Part shown: one piece after another, positions 15,990 to 24,580 of the stretch
How the letters are laid out: every line of letters starts with the position of its first letter
Position numbering within the stretch: the first letter of the stretch is position 1
NCBI GenBank assembly: GCA_037139195.1
Contig: JBAXGW010000006.1
Span: 32,608-96,607 of the forward strand
From: JBAXGW01 sp037139195
GTDB taxonomy: Bacteria > Bacteroidota > Bacteroidia > Bacteroidales > JAHJDW01
DNA length: 64,000 nucleotides
Reading direction: 5' to 3'
Position numbers and translations under genes: made by a program
The notes under the pieces: model-generated
Told to the model about the DNA's origin: nothing
The model's database searches: none
The model's input: only the letters and a program-made list of their open reading frames with translations

Positions 15990-17225
15990 ATGAACAAAAA
16001 GCGTATTATTGATGTTACAGATGACGTAAAATGGATTGGTATTTACGATCCAGATATTGTTACATTTGATATAGTAATGGAAACAAAATTCGGCACAACC
16101 TATAATTCATATTTTATTAATGCCGAGAAAAAAGCAATTATTGAAACAGCAAAAGAAAAGTATAAAGTTGATTATCTTGAAAAAGTTACTGCTGTTTGCA
16201 ATCCCGAAGAAATTGAATATATAATTCTCGACCATACCGAACCCGATCACTCTGGCTCATTAAAACATTTGTTGAAAATTGCACCTCAGGCTACTGTTGT
16301 TGGAAGCGGGAATGCAATACGTTATTTAAATGATATAATGGGTGTTGAATTTAAGCATTTGGCTGTTAAGGATGGTGAAACCTTAAGTTTAGGAAATAAA
16401 ACTTTAAAATTTATTAGCGCACCAAATTTGCATTGGCCCGATACTATGTATACATATCTTGTAGAAGACAAGTTGTTGTTTACTTGCGATTCATTTGGTG
16501 CTCATTATTGTCATGAAGAACTGTTTGACGATAAAGTAGGCAATTTTGATGAAGCTTTTAAGTATTATTTTGATGTAATTTTAGGTCCTTTCAGCAAATT
16601 TATGATTAAAGCAGTTGAAAAAGTTCGTGCTTTAGATATAAATATGATTTGTACGGGTCATGGTCCAATATTGCGTTCTAACTGGAAAAAATATGTTGAT
16701 ATTTCAGACGAATATGCTCATCAAAACTTAAAGCTTTCAACTCCGTTAAAAAACAGAATATTAATTGTTTATGTTTCTGCTTATGGTTATACTGGGGCTT
16801 TGGCCGAATTTATTGCTGATGGAATAAGAGCCGTAAACCAAAATATAGTTGTTGATATTATTGATATTGAAAAAGCAGACCCCGCAGTTATTTCTCAAAA
16901 AATTTGTGAAGCAGGTGCTATTATCGTAGGTTCGCCCACAATTAATCAGAATATTTTACCACAGATATTTCAGTTTTTCTCTATGATAAATCCTATTAGA
17001 GACCGTGGTAAGATGGCAGCATCTTTTGGTTCGTATGGTTGGAGTGGCGAAGGAGTGAAGATTATAGACGCAAATCTTAAAGCATTAAAGCTTACAGTAG
17101 ATGTTGATGGACTTGCCGTTAAATTCAATCCACACGATAATTCCATTGGTCAATTTAAAGAATTTGGAAAAGTTTTTGCCGAAAAATATTTGGAATGTCA
17201 GGGTATTGAACTGGCTTCTCGTTAG
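15990..17225 (+). CDS. FprA-family flavodiiron protein
   Basis: A 411-residue A-type flavoprotein. Residues 1-250 form a metallo-beta-lactamase-like diiron domain with the ligand motif H82-x-E84-x-D86-H87 (HTEPDHSGS), a further His in SAPNLHWPDTMYTYL and the Asp in FTCDSFGAHYC, and the last His in CTGHGPIL. Residues 255-405 are a flavodoxin-like FMN domain (ILIVYVSAYGYTGALAEFI; GSYGWSGEGVKII). These enzymes reduce O2 to water or NO to N2O and protect anaerobes. It lies alone, 29 bases after parC, and may be read from the same transcript. Its presence supports an anaerobic or microaerobic lifestyle. Confidence 0.93.
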   Translation: MNKKRIIDVTDDVKWIGIYDPDIVTFDIVMETKFGTTYNSYFINAEKKAIIETAKEKYKVDYLEKVTAVCNPEEIEYIILDHTEPDHSGSLKHLLKIAPQATVVGSGNAIRYLNDIMGVEFKHLAVKDGETLSLGNKTLKFISAPNLHWPDTMYTYLVEDKLLFTCDSFGAHYCHEELFDDKVGNFDEAFKYYFDVILGPFSKFMIKAVEKVRALDINMICTGHGPILRSNWKKYVDISDEYAHQNLKLSTPLKNRILIVYVSAYGYTGALAEFIADGIRAVNQNIVVDIIDIEKADPAVISQKICEAGAIIVGSPTINQNILPQIFQFFSMINPIRDRGKMAASFGSYGWSGEGVKIIDANLKALKLTVDVDGLAVKFNPHDNSIGQFKEFGKVFAEKYLECQGIELASR

Positions 17226-17296
17226 TTAGCGGTAAATGATGAGATTAGAGAATAAATATTACATTGCTACGAACTTAAACACTTTAACTTTTTAAT

Positions 17297-18127
17297 ATGG
17301 CCGAAATAGGAAAATACAATAAACTTAAAGTGCTTCGTATTGTTGACCACGGTGCATATTTAAATGGAGAAGAGCTTGGAGATATATTAATCCCAAAAAG
17401 ATATATTTCTGCTAATTTGCAAGTGGACAATGAAATTGATGTTTTTATTTATCTTGATTCAGAAGATAGATTGATAGCTACAACCGAAACTCCATTGGCT
17501 ATTATAGGCGACTTTGCCTTGTTGAAAGTGGTTTCGGTGAATAGCGTGGGTGCTTTTGTTGATTGGGGCTTAATGAAGGATTTATTGGTTCCATTTCGTG
17601 AACAAAAACAAACCATGGAAGAAGGAAAATATTATTTTGTATATATTTATCTAGATGATGAAAGTAAACGAATAGTTGCATCGGCTAAGTTAGATAAGTT
17701 TCTTGATAATTTACCTCCTGAATATGAAGAAGGTGCTGAGGTTGATGCATTAATATGTAACCAAACTGATTTAGGATATAATGCAATAATAAATAACTTA
17801 CATTGGGGAATGCTTTATAAAAATGAAGTGTTTCAGGATTTAAGACGAGGCGAGCATATAAAAGCATATATAAAAAAAGTAAGAGAAGACGAAAAAATAG
17901 ATTTGAGTTTTTATAAAATTGGCTACGAGAAAGTAGATGAAATTTCGCAGGCAATACTCGATAAGCTAAATCAAAAGAAAGGGTTTATTCCAGTATCTGA
18001 TAAAAGTCCATCGGAGATAATATCGAAAATATTTGGTATTAGCAAGAAAACCTATAAAAAAGCCGTTGGTTCGTTATATAAACAAAAACTAATTTCTATT
18101 GATGAAGATGGAATAAGGTTATTGTAA
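17297..18127 (+). CDS. CvfB/YitL-like S1 RNA-binding protein
   Basis: A 276-residue protein composed of successive S1-like OB domains (residues 1-65 with DHGAYLNGEELGDILIPKRY; 70-135 with VNSVGAFVDWGLMKDLLVPF; 145-205 with YNAIINNLHWGMLYKNEVF) and a C-terminal winged-helix segment (SPSEIISKIFGISKKTYKKAVGSLYKQKLI). This is the CvfB architecture. The family binds RNA and affects virulence-gene expression in Staphylococcus; the exact role in Bacteroidota is unknown. It is convergent with the next gene, with only 9 bases between the two stop codons. Confidence 0.88.
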   Translation: MAEIGKYNKLKVLRIVDHGAYLNGEELGDILIPKRYISANLQVDNEIDVFIYLDSEDRLIATTETPLAIIGDFALLKVVSVNSVGAFVDWGLMKDLLVPFREQKQTMEEGKYYFVYIYLDDESKRIVASAKLDKFLDNLPPEYEEGAEVDALICNQTDLGYNAIINNLHWGMLYKNEVFQDLRRGEHIKAYIKKVREDEKIDLSFYKIGYEKVDEISQAILDKLNQKKGFIPVSDKSPSEIISKIFGISKKTYKKAVGSLYKQKLISIDEDGIRLL

Positions 18128-18136
18128 AGAATTCTC

Positions 18137-19168
18137 TTAATAATTTAATGATTCTTTTTTCTTTGGTATTTTCAATATTCCCCAAGTAATTAATACCGAA
18201 GCTAAAATAATAGCAATAGTCCAAATCAGCCACTGTATTGCATTTTGTGAAAGGAAAAGTATGGTGGCCAAATTGCCTATGATAATCCATTGTACAATAT
18301 AAATAATTGTTACATTTTCCCCAATCCATTGAATGCCTTTTATTGTTTTAAAATATCTTATAATGATATAATTCAGATAGTATATATATATAGCAGCGAA
18401 AAGTAGTTCCCAAACAAAAAATAATATTCCATGATGATAATAACCGCCTTTACCATATAAATTATGAGCAATAGAAGAGGCGTAAGGCATAGTAATTATT
18501 AGCCCAATTATAATTGGAATGGAAAATAAAAAAAACGTTTTCGAATAAATTTCTTTTGGCAAATTGTTTTTTTCAATTAAAAGTCGGAAACAGTAACCGA
18601 GTAATATATATGAAAACCAAGGCAGAATTGGGAAATACGACCATTCGTAAGTTCCGCCAATTATTGCAAAAAGGTAAGCGGAAGATTCGTTAATAGGAGC
18701 AAAGCTTGAAATAATAGGTTCAATGATAACCAAAATGATAGCCAAAGTAAAATATAAAAGTACCTTTGATTTAAATGCCTTTTGTAATAACCCGAAAATA
18801 AACAAACTCAAACCTGCCAGCTGTAATATGTCAATGCCAAAAATATAAAACAAATGATTAATATCTATAAGATGATTATACGAGCTTGCAAATAAATTTA
18901 AGGATCTGATGATGTTTAGTCCAATGCCTATTCCAAAAAGAGAAGTTCCTCTTTTAATAAAATACCAATAATTATGTTTTGGTGAAACCATAAAATATCC
19001 CATTACTCCCATAAATATTGGAGCGCACAACGGACCTCCAATAAATAGGGATAATTGCCCTATCCAACTGTTGTACAATTCAGCAGTTGCAAATTGCTCC
19101 ATAATATGAACTTGAATCATAAAGACGACAGCAAGCCCTTTCAAAATATCAGCGGTGGGGTTTCTCAT
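18137..19168 (-). CDS. Polytopic membrane protein, acyltransferase/heparan-N-acetyltransferase-like
   Basis: A 343-residue protein with about ten predicted membrane helices. The N-terminus (RNPTADILKGLAVVFMIQVHIMEQ) resembles the start of DUF1624/heparan-alpha-glucosaminide N-acetyltransferase and acyltransferase-3 proteins, where R-x(2-4)-D-x-L-K/R-G-x-A and a following His in the first helix are conserved. The rest consists of membrane spans with short loops and no clear catalytic signature. It could acylate a cell-envelope glycan or polysaccharide using a carrier across the membrane. Substrate unknown. Stands as a single-gene unit, convergent with the CvfB-like gene. Confidence 0.65.
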   Translation of the reverse strand: MRNPTADILKGLAVVFMIQVHIMEQFATAELYNSWIGQLSLFIGGPLCAPIFMGVMGYFMVSPKHNYWYFIKRGTSLFGIGIGLNIIRSLNLFASSYNHLIDINHLFYIFGIDILQLAGLSLFIFGLLQKAFKSKVLLYFTLAIILVIIEPIISSFAPINESSAYLFAIIGGTYEWSYFPILPWFSYILLGYCFRLLIEKNNLPKEIYSKTFFLFSIPIIIGLIITMPYASSIAHNLYGKGGYYHHGILFFVWELLFAAIYIYYLNYIIIRYFKTIKGIQWIGENVTIIYIVQWIIIGNLATILFLSQNAIQWLIWTIAIILASVLITWGILKIPKKKESLNY

Positions 19169-19430
19169 TTTTTTGAAAGTATACTAATTATTCAGTAAAA
19201 GTATTTTATGTTTTTAAATAATCAATTATAAAATATTATTAAACTTGTATAATATTTTCTGATTTTAATGTGATTTATTTTTGAAAATAAAAATCGTTTT
19301 GCCAATAAAAGCTTGTTAATTGAAGTTAATATTTGTTAAAATGTCTTTCGTATATTAAAGATTGTTTTTTGTTATTTTTACATTTACCTTTATAATTAAT
19401 AAAATCAGAAAAAACTAAACTGCCTAAATT

Positions 19431-21260
19431 ATGAAAAAAATTACATTTTTATTTTCTGCTTTACTTTTTGGAGGAGGAGTTTTTGCACAAGATGTGTTAG
19501 AATCTTCAGGTATTCCTATTGAAGGTAAAACAGAAGTGCTTACAGCAACAAGGTTTAAAATCACCACCCCAGTTGCAATTGTTGTTGACGAAAACAGCAA
19601 AGAAATCAAAAAAGAATCAAAAGATAGAGAAAAAAGAGTACCTCAAAAATTTGTTTTTTCAAGTGAAGATGGTATTCAATATGGAGAAGATCCTGCTGTT
19701 CGCCAAACTACAATGGGAACAAGACAAGCAGCCGCAACAATAACCAATTGGGCTGGTTTGCCAGGTAATTCCGATCCTTTGGATCCTACAGGTGCACCAG
19801 GATTAACAAAATACGTACAGGCAGTTAATGCAACGCCATTTAGAGTTTATGATAAAGCCACAGGAACAGCTTCTTTCTCTGGAAATGTTGGTACTATTAC
19901 AGGTTCTGCTGCAGATGGCGATCCAATTGTTCTATACGATAAATATGCTGATAGATGGTTCATTGCCCAATTAGGTGGCAATAATGATATAGCAATTGCG
20001 GTTTCAAAAACAAATGATCCAGCTGGTCAATATTATTCATGGCAATTTACTGCATCTACTTTTCCTGATTATATTAAATTTTCAATTTGGGAAAATGGAT
20101 ATTATATGACTTCAAATGGAACAGCTTTTATTTATTGTTTTGAAAGAGATGCTATGCTAGCTGGAAATTCTGCTGCAAGAGCAATAGTTAAAACATTTAC
20201 GGAGCCAACAGGTGCTGGTGCTGGATTTTGGTTGCCATTACCTGCTGATGCAGATGGTGTATTGCCTCCTTCTGGTTCAAGATGTCCAATGTTTGGATAT
20301 ACTGACAATGGTTGGGGTGGATCAAATGTTGATGCGGTTAAAGTATGGTCGATGGGTGTAACTTGGGGAACAACTCCAGCTGCAACTATAACATTAGATG
20401 CGACATTGCCTACAGCTGCATTTGATGCATCGTACAATAGTCAGTGGAATGACATTACTCAACCGGGTTCTCAGAAACTTGATGGTCTTGGTGGTGTGTG
20501 TATGTATCGTTCTCAATGGAGAAAATGGACTACTTATAATTCTGTAGTTCTTAATTGGGCTGTTAAAATCAGTTCTACTCAGCGCAGTATTAGATGGTGC
20601 GAATTGCGTCAAAATCAATCTACTGGTGTTTGGTCATTGTATCAAGAAGGAACTTATGCTCCTGATGCAACAAATCGTTGGTGTGGCAGTATTGCAATGG
20701 ATGATAATGGAAGTATAGCTTTGTGTTATGCAAAAGCATCAAGCACTCTTTCTGCGTCGTTAGCTTACACAGGAAGAATTGCTTCTGATCCTTTGGGAAC
20801 TATGTCTTTAACAGAAACCGTAGTTACAACTGGTAGTGGCTCAATAACATCTAGTAATCGCTTTGGTGATTATTCGCATACTGCTATTGACCCAGTTGAT
20901 CAGCTTACTTTTTGGCATACTGGGATGTATGCAACTAACAATACTAGCGGAACGCGTATTTATTCGTTTAAAATTCCTGCACCATCTGTTGGAATTGAAA
21001 AGGCAGAAAATCAACCGGATTTAAAAGCTTATCAATCAGAAAATGTGATAAACGTAAAAGCAAAAAATCTTCCATATAACGAAGAATATGTAGTAGATTT
21101 ATTTGATATTAACGGAAAGCAAATAAGTGGGAAAAAAATGAATGCCGCCTTAAATTCTATCGATACAACTATTGATGTAACAGGCTTATCAAAAGGAACT
21201 TATCTTGTTAGAATTGGTAATGTTAAATTTCAAAGAGTTGTAAAAGTTATTGTTAATTAA
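19431..21260 (+). CDS. Secreted protein with T9SS type A sorting domain
   Basis: A 609-residue protein with a Sec signal peptide (MKKITFLFSALLFGGGVFAQ, cleavage after AQ) and a C-terminal type A sorting tail of about 75 residues (YVVDLFDINGKQISGK, then SKGTYLVRIGNVKFQRVVKVIVN). The Por_Secre_tail directs it through the type IX system to the outer surface or medium. The middle region (about 110-520) is a globular beta-rich domain repeatedly seen in Bacteroidota secreted proteins, with DPIVLYDKYADRWFIAQ and FGDYSHTAIDPVDQLTFWHTG. The latter resembles closing motifs of propeller-like proteins. No catalytic residues can be named. A strong terminator follows at 21287-21326. Confidence 0.82.
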   Translation: MKKITFLFSALLFGGGVFAQDVLESSGIPIEGKTEVLTATRFKITTPVAIVVDENSKEIKKESKDREKRVPQKFVFSSEDGIQYGEDPAVRQTTMGTRQAAATITNWAGLPGNSDPLDPTGAPGLTKYVQAVNATPFRVYDKATGTASFSGNVGTITGSAADGDPIVLYDKYADRWFIAQLGGNNDIAIAVSKTNDPAGQYYSWQFTASTFPDYIKFSIWENGYYMTSNGTAFIYCFERDAMLAGNSAARAIVKTFTEPTGAGAGFWLPLPADADGVLPPSGSRCPMFGYTDNGWGGSNVDAVKVWSMGVTWGTTPAATITLDATLPTAAFDASYNSQWNDITQPGSQKLDGLGGVCMYRSQWRKWTTYNSVVLNWAVKISSTQRSIRWCELRQNQSTGVWSLYQEGTYAPDATNRWCGSIAMDDNGSIALCYAKASSTLSASLAYTGRIASDPLGTMSLTETVVTTGSGSITSSNRFGDYSHTAIDPVDQLTFWHTGMYATNNTSGTRIYSFKIPAPSVGIEKAENQPDLKAYQSENVINVKAKNLPYNEEYVVDLFDINGKQISGKKMNAALNSIDTTIDVTGLSKGTYLVRIGNVKFQRVVKVIVN

Positions 21261-21286
21261 ATAATAAACGTAATAATACTAAAGAG

Positions 21287-21326
21287 CAGTTCATTATTTC
21301 TTAATTTTGAACTGTTTTTTTTTTTT
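21287..21326 (+). terminator. Rho-independent terminator
   Basis: CAGTTCA (21287-21293) pairs with TGAACTG (21308-21314), followed directly by a run of twelve T. It ends the 19431-21260 transcript. Confidence 0.8.
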
Positions 21327-21346
21327 ATTTAAAATTCAAACTAATT

Positions 21347-21694
21347 ATGAAAAATATTTTTCTTTTATTTATTCTTATTTTTTCGTTAAATATTTCATGC
21401 AAAACAAAGAAAGAGGCAGAAGTACCTCCTGTTGAGAATAACCAAGCTATTGGAAAAACAGTTGGGACTGTTTCTCATCAATACCGTAAATCAGGATGCG
21501 AAACAGTTATAGTTGTTACGCTATCAAAGGACGAATCTCCTTTAATTTTAATTCCAATTACAAAGTTGCAAGAGAGTCTTGATGTAGATGGTTTATTAAT
21601 ATCATTTGATTATACAAAATCAAAAGTAAAGCAACCTGCTGGTTGTGCAACTGGTATTCCTGTAGTCATTACAAATGCCGCTAAGAAGAAATAA
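21347..21694 (+). CDS. Small lipoprotein
   Basis: A 115-residue protein with a lipoprotein signal peptide (MKNIFLLFILIFSLNISCKTKKE; lipobox N-I-S-C, Cys18). The mature part has conserved-looking Cys residues (RKSGCETVIVVTL; KQPAGCATGIPVVI) that may form a disulfide. A similar arrangement (KKxGCxTVIVV... followed by a KxxAGC motif) occurs in other small Bacteroidota lipoproteins, but the function is not known to me. Located at the outer or inner membrane periplasmic face. Its own promoter is not obvious; it follows a terminator, so it must be separately transcribed. Confidence 0.7.
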   Translation: MKNIFLLFILIFSLNISCKTKKEAEVPPVENNQAIGKTVGTVSHQYRKSGCETVIVVTLSKDESPLILIPITKLQESLDVDGLLISFDYTKSKVKQPAGCATGIPVVITNAAKKK

Positions 21695-21744
21695 TATTAC
21701 TTGGCAGATTAGTAGGGTTTTACGATTGTTTAAGTAGTTAATAT

Positions 21745-21774
21745 TTTGAATGTTAAATATTTTCACTATTTTTG
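21745..21774 (+). promoter_or_regulatory. Promoter of the transglycosylase-like/M23 operon
   Basis: TTTG (21745-21748), 18 bases, then TATTTTTG (21767-21774) fit the Bacteroidota -33/-7 consensus. Its position shows that the ATG at 21750 cannot be the real start and that translation begins at 21798. Confidence 0.6.
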
Positions 21775-21797
21775 CCTCCTATTTTTCAGAAAATCAG

Positions 21798-22910
21798 ATG
21801 AAAATAAAATTTATTCAGAATAAAATAGCAAGAAGAATTTTCTTTGCTTTATTGATTATTTATGCTGTTACAGGCTTTGTTCTTACAAGTGCATATATTG
21901 CGTTAAAGTTGAAAATAACTAACGATGTAGGCACAGTTGATCAAAATAGCAGGTATTTTCAAAATCTTGATGCAGAGCATAAAGCAGAAAATGATAGTAT
22001 TAATTTTACGTTAAACAATCAAGCGTTTATTCAATACAAATTAAAAATTTTGGAAGAATATTTCCCCAAAAATGCAGCAGTAATATCTAATGTATTAAAA
22101 ACAACAGGCGACTTTAATTGTGCTGAAAAAATGTTTGATGCCGTAGTATTGCATTTGAAGGACAACCAAGAGTTTATGAATAAAATTTTGGAGTCAGAAA
22201 AACTATTTCAACCTAGAACATTGAAAACACAAACAGATACAAGCTTATTTGTTTGGATGAATTTAGAGGATTGGAAAACGCTGAAGTCTGCAATAGTAAA
22301 GGACAAAAGATTAATTGACAGTGCAGCATTATTAGCTGGTGTTGAGCCACGTTTAATTGTATCTGTATTGGTTGGCGAACAAATAAGGTTGTTTAATTCT
22401 AAAAGAGAAACTTATAAAAAAGTACTTGCACCATTAACAATTCTTTCAGTAGAGTCTATTTATTCGTTGGGTGTTACTGGGATAAAAGAATTTACGGCTA
22501 TAAATGTTGAAAAGGGCATAAAGGACAGCGCTTCTGTTTATTATCTTGGAAAACAATATGAAAATTTATTAGATTTTAAAACAGAAGACTCTGCAACAGA
22601 AAGAATTAGTAGGTTGGTAGATTACCGAAATCATTATTATTCTTATATTTATGCAGCTATTATAATAAAACAAGTAAATACGCAATGGCAAAAAGCGGGC
22701 TTTGATATATCAGAACGTCCTGAAATTTTAGCAACTTTATTTAATGTTGGATTTGAACAATCTAAACCCAAAGCAGACCCATTAGTTGGGGGTTCGCATA
22801 TAAAAGTTGGAGAACAAGATTATACATTTGGTTCTTTGGCGTATGATTTTTATTATTCAGGAGAATTGTATAATGATTTTCCTTATAAAAAGGAAAAATG
22901 GAGAAATTAA
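21798..22910 (+). CDS. Membrane-anchored, lytic-transglycosylase-like protein
   Basis: ATG at 21798 is chosen because the promoter overlaps the ATG at 21750. About 370 residues: one N-terminal membrane helix (FFALLIIYAVTGFVLTSAYIAL), a periplasmic spacer, then a helical domain with features of a transglycosylase fold: SAALLAGVEPRLIVSVLVGEQIRLF (positioned like the catalytic helix with E near its end), SLGVTGIKEFTA, and ILATLFNVGFEQ. The pattern P-x-L-I-x-S-V-x-x-x-E resembles SLT domains. Enzymatic activity is not certain because the usual ES pair is EQ. It overlaps the downstream M23 peptidase gene by 13 bases, which supports a role in peptidoglycan turnover. Confidence 0.6.
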   Translation: MKIKFIQNKIARRIFFALLIIYAVTGFVLTSAYIALKLKITNDVGTVDQNSRYFQNLDAEHKAENDSINFTLNNQAFIQYKLKILEEYFPKNAAVISNVLKTTGDFNCAEKMFDAVVLHLKDNQEFMNKILESEKLFQPRTLKTQTDTSLFVWMNLEDWKTLKSAIVKDKRLIDSAALLAGVEPRLIVSVLVGEQIRLFNSKRETYKKVLAPLTILSVESIYSLGVTGIKEFTAINVEKGIKDSASVYYLGKQYENLLDFKTEDSATERISRLVDYRNHYYSYIYAAIIIKQVNTQWQKAGFDISERPEILATLFNVGFEQSKPKADPLVGGSHIKVGEQDYTFGSLAYDFYYSGELYNDFPYKKEKWRN

Positions 22911-23833
22911 AAAAACTTTTTATTATATTATTACTTTCGCTGCTAAGCAATTCTTTTTTACTTGCCCAGAAAAATGTTGTGGCTATTGATACAATTGACT
23001 TAAATACGAACAAAGTAATATTATATTCCGATAATACTTGGTCGTATTTAATGAGTTCAGACAATTCCCTTACACGACAAGATTCATTAAATTTTATAAA
23101 TTCAAATTGGGAAATGGTTCAAATCTTTGCATACCTTAATGAACGAGGGAAAGATGGGACTTATGAGTTTGACAAATCTTCAATGTCTAAAGAACTTCTC
23201 ACTGTGCCTATTCACGGAACAATTTACGGTGGATTTCATAAAGGACATGATGGAGTTGATATTGCATTAAACAAAGGGGATAAAATATATGCAGCCATGG
23301 ACGGAAAAGTTCGATATGCGCAGTTCCAACCTCATGGATATGGAAATTTAATTATTATTAGGCATTATAATGGCTTGGAAACTTGGTATAGCCATTTAGA
23401 AAAAATTCATGTTAAACCCAATCAATTTGTTAAATCAGGTGATGTAATTGGAACAGGAGGCAGAACTGGTAGAGCAAGTGCAAATCATTTGCATTTTGAG
23501 ACCAGATACCATGATAAACCAATGAATCCTGAAATGTTTTTTGATTTTAATAAATCAAATTTAGTATCTAATGAAAGAATTAAATCTTTGCCTGATACCT
23601 TAAGTAAATCAATTGCAAAAAATATTGAAGCTAAAAAAGAGGTAGCTTCGAAAAAAGAATCTCAAAAAAAGACAAATACTAAGAAAAAAACTCACACTAT
23701 AAAATCGGGAGACACCCTTTCGAAATTGGCCAGGGATTATCATACTTCAGTTGATGATATATGCAAAGCTAATAAAATTAGTAAAGATGGTGTTCTGAGT
23801 TTAGGACAAAAGGTTGTTATCCCAACGAAATAA
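22898..23833 (+). CDS. M23 peptidoglycan endopeptidase with C-terminal LysM
   Basis: A 311-residue secreted protein: signal peptide (MEKLKKLFIILLLSLLSNSFLLAQ), an M23/LytM domain (about residues 105-205) with the zinc ligands H-x(3)-D in GHDGVDIAL and H-x-H in ANHLHFETR, plus the YSHL motif (ETWYSHLEKIH), and a C-terminal LysM domain (residues 263-309; HTIKSGDTLSKLARDYHTS). LysM holds the enzyme on peptidoglycan; M23 cleaves peptide cross-links. All catalytic residues are visible, so it is an active enzyme and not an EnvC-like activator. It overlaps the upstream gene by 13 bases and is translationally coupled to it. Confidence 0.93.
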   Translation: MEKLKKLFIILLLSLLSNSFLLAQKNVVAIDTIDLNTNKVILYSDNTWSYLMSSDNSLTRQDSLNFINSNWEMVQIFAYLNERGKDGTYEFDKSSMSKELLTVPIHGTIYGGFHKGHDGVDIALNKGDKIYAAMDGKVRYAQFQPHGYGNLIIIRHYNGLETWYSHLEKIHVKPNQFVKSGDVIGTGGRTGRASANHLHFETRYHDKPMNPEMFFDFNKSNLVSNERIKSLPDTLSKSIAKNIEAKKEVASKKESQKKTNTKKKTHTIKSGDTLSKLARDYHTSVDDICKANKISKDGVLSLGQKVVIPTK

Positions 23834-23893
23834 GAAAGTAAGTGTATTTCGTATTATTCAAACAAATCTTGTCTACTATCAACTAAATTGATT

Positions 23894-23922
23894 TTGCTTT
23901 ATTGAAAAATTCAGTATTTTTG
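23894..23922 (+). promoter_or_regulatory. Promoter of NuoE-like gene
   Basis: TTG (23894-23896), 18 bases, TATTTTTG (23915-23922), 18 bases before the ATG at 23941. Same spacing as the promoter at 21745-21774. Confidence 0.55.
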
Positions 23923-23940
23923 TGCTGAAATAAAGATTTT

Positions 23941-24459
23941 ATGAGAATAAGCAGAATTAAAGCAAAAACAAATTCAGAATCTAGCTCGTTTGTCGACTTG
24001 TCATTGCTCGACAATTTGATTATTAAATATAAAAACGCGAAAGGCAATATGATTCCATTGCTCCAAGGTGCTCAGAATATTTATGGCTATTTGCCAAAAG
24101 AAGTTTTTGTGAAAATTTCTGATGAAACTGGTTTGAAACTAAGCGATATGTACGGAGTTGCAAGTTTTTATGCCCAATTTCGATTAAAACCAGTTGGAAA
24201 AAATGTTATAAAAGTTTGTCACGGAACGGCCTGTCATGTCCAAAATGCCACAGCAATAACAACTGCACTTATAGAAGAATTAGGTGTTAATGATGGTGAA
24301 ACAACTGAGGATGGGATGTTCACTCTAGAATCTGTAGCTTGTTTGGGTTGTTGTTCGTTAGCTCCAGTAATGATGATTTGTGAGGAAACGTACGGCAAAC
24401 TAGACGCAAAGTCAACAAAAGAAGTAATTAAAGGGTTAAGGGAGACTAGTAACAGGTAA
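23941..24459 (+). CDS. NuoE/HndA-like [2Fe-2S] subunit
   Basis: A 172-residue thioredoxin-like [2Fe-2S] protein. The cluster ligands are C93-x4-C98 (VCHGTACHV) and C134-x3-C138 (ACLGCCSL), the full pattern of the 24-kDa NuoE subunit and of HndA in NADP-reducing hydrogenases. The helical N-terminus (MIPLLQGAQNIYGYLPKEV, VASFYAQFRLKPVGK) is also typical. With the following NuoF-like protein it would form an NAD(P)-reactive flavin module. The last codons and the stop lie inside a short GTAACAGGT repeat (24449-24471), so the extreme C-terminus may be variable. Confidence 0.92.
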   Translation: MRISRIKAKTNSESSSFVDLSLLDNLIIKYKNAKGNMIPLLQGAQNIYGYLPKEVFVKISDETGLKLSDMYGVASFYAQFRLKPVGKNVIKVCHGTACHVQNATAITTALIEELGVNDGETTEDGMFTLESVACLGCCSLAPVMMICEETYGKLDAKSTKEVIKGLRETSNR

Positions 24460-24540
24460 CTGGTAACAGGTGCATGGTGCAGGAGATATATTATAGTTGC
24501 GTAGCCTTCTGTATTCTTGATTCTGTCTTCTGCATTCTTT
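24449..24540. repeat. Short interspersed repeat tract upstream of NuoF-like gene
   Basis: GTAACAGGT occurs twice (24449-24457, 24463-24471), then a pyrimidine-rich stretch with ATTCTTGATTCT (24513-24524) and repeated TTCTG. The reverse complement of the same 12-mer lies after the gene (26381-26392). The tract overlaps the stop of the NuoE-like gene. Confidence 0.5.
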
Positions 24541-24580
24541 AAAAAAAACTCTTCCAAATTTTCGAAAAAACAATATCAAT

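Noticed and set aside
21750..21797. Upstream ATG at 21750 as the start of the transglycosylase-like protein
   Set aside because: It overlaps a well-placed -33/-7 promoter, and the downstream ATG is immediately followed by a normal membrane anchor.
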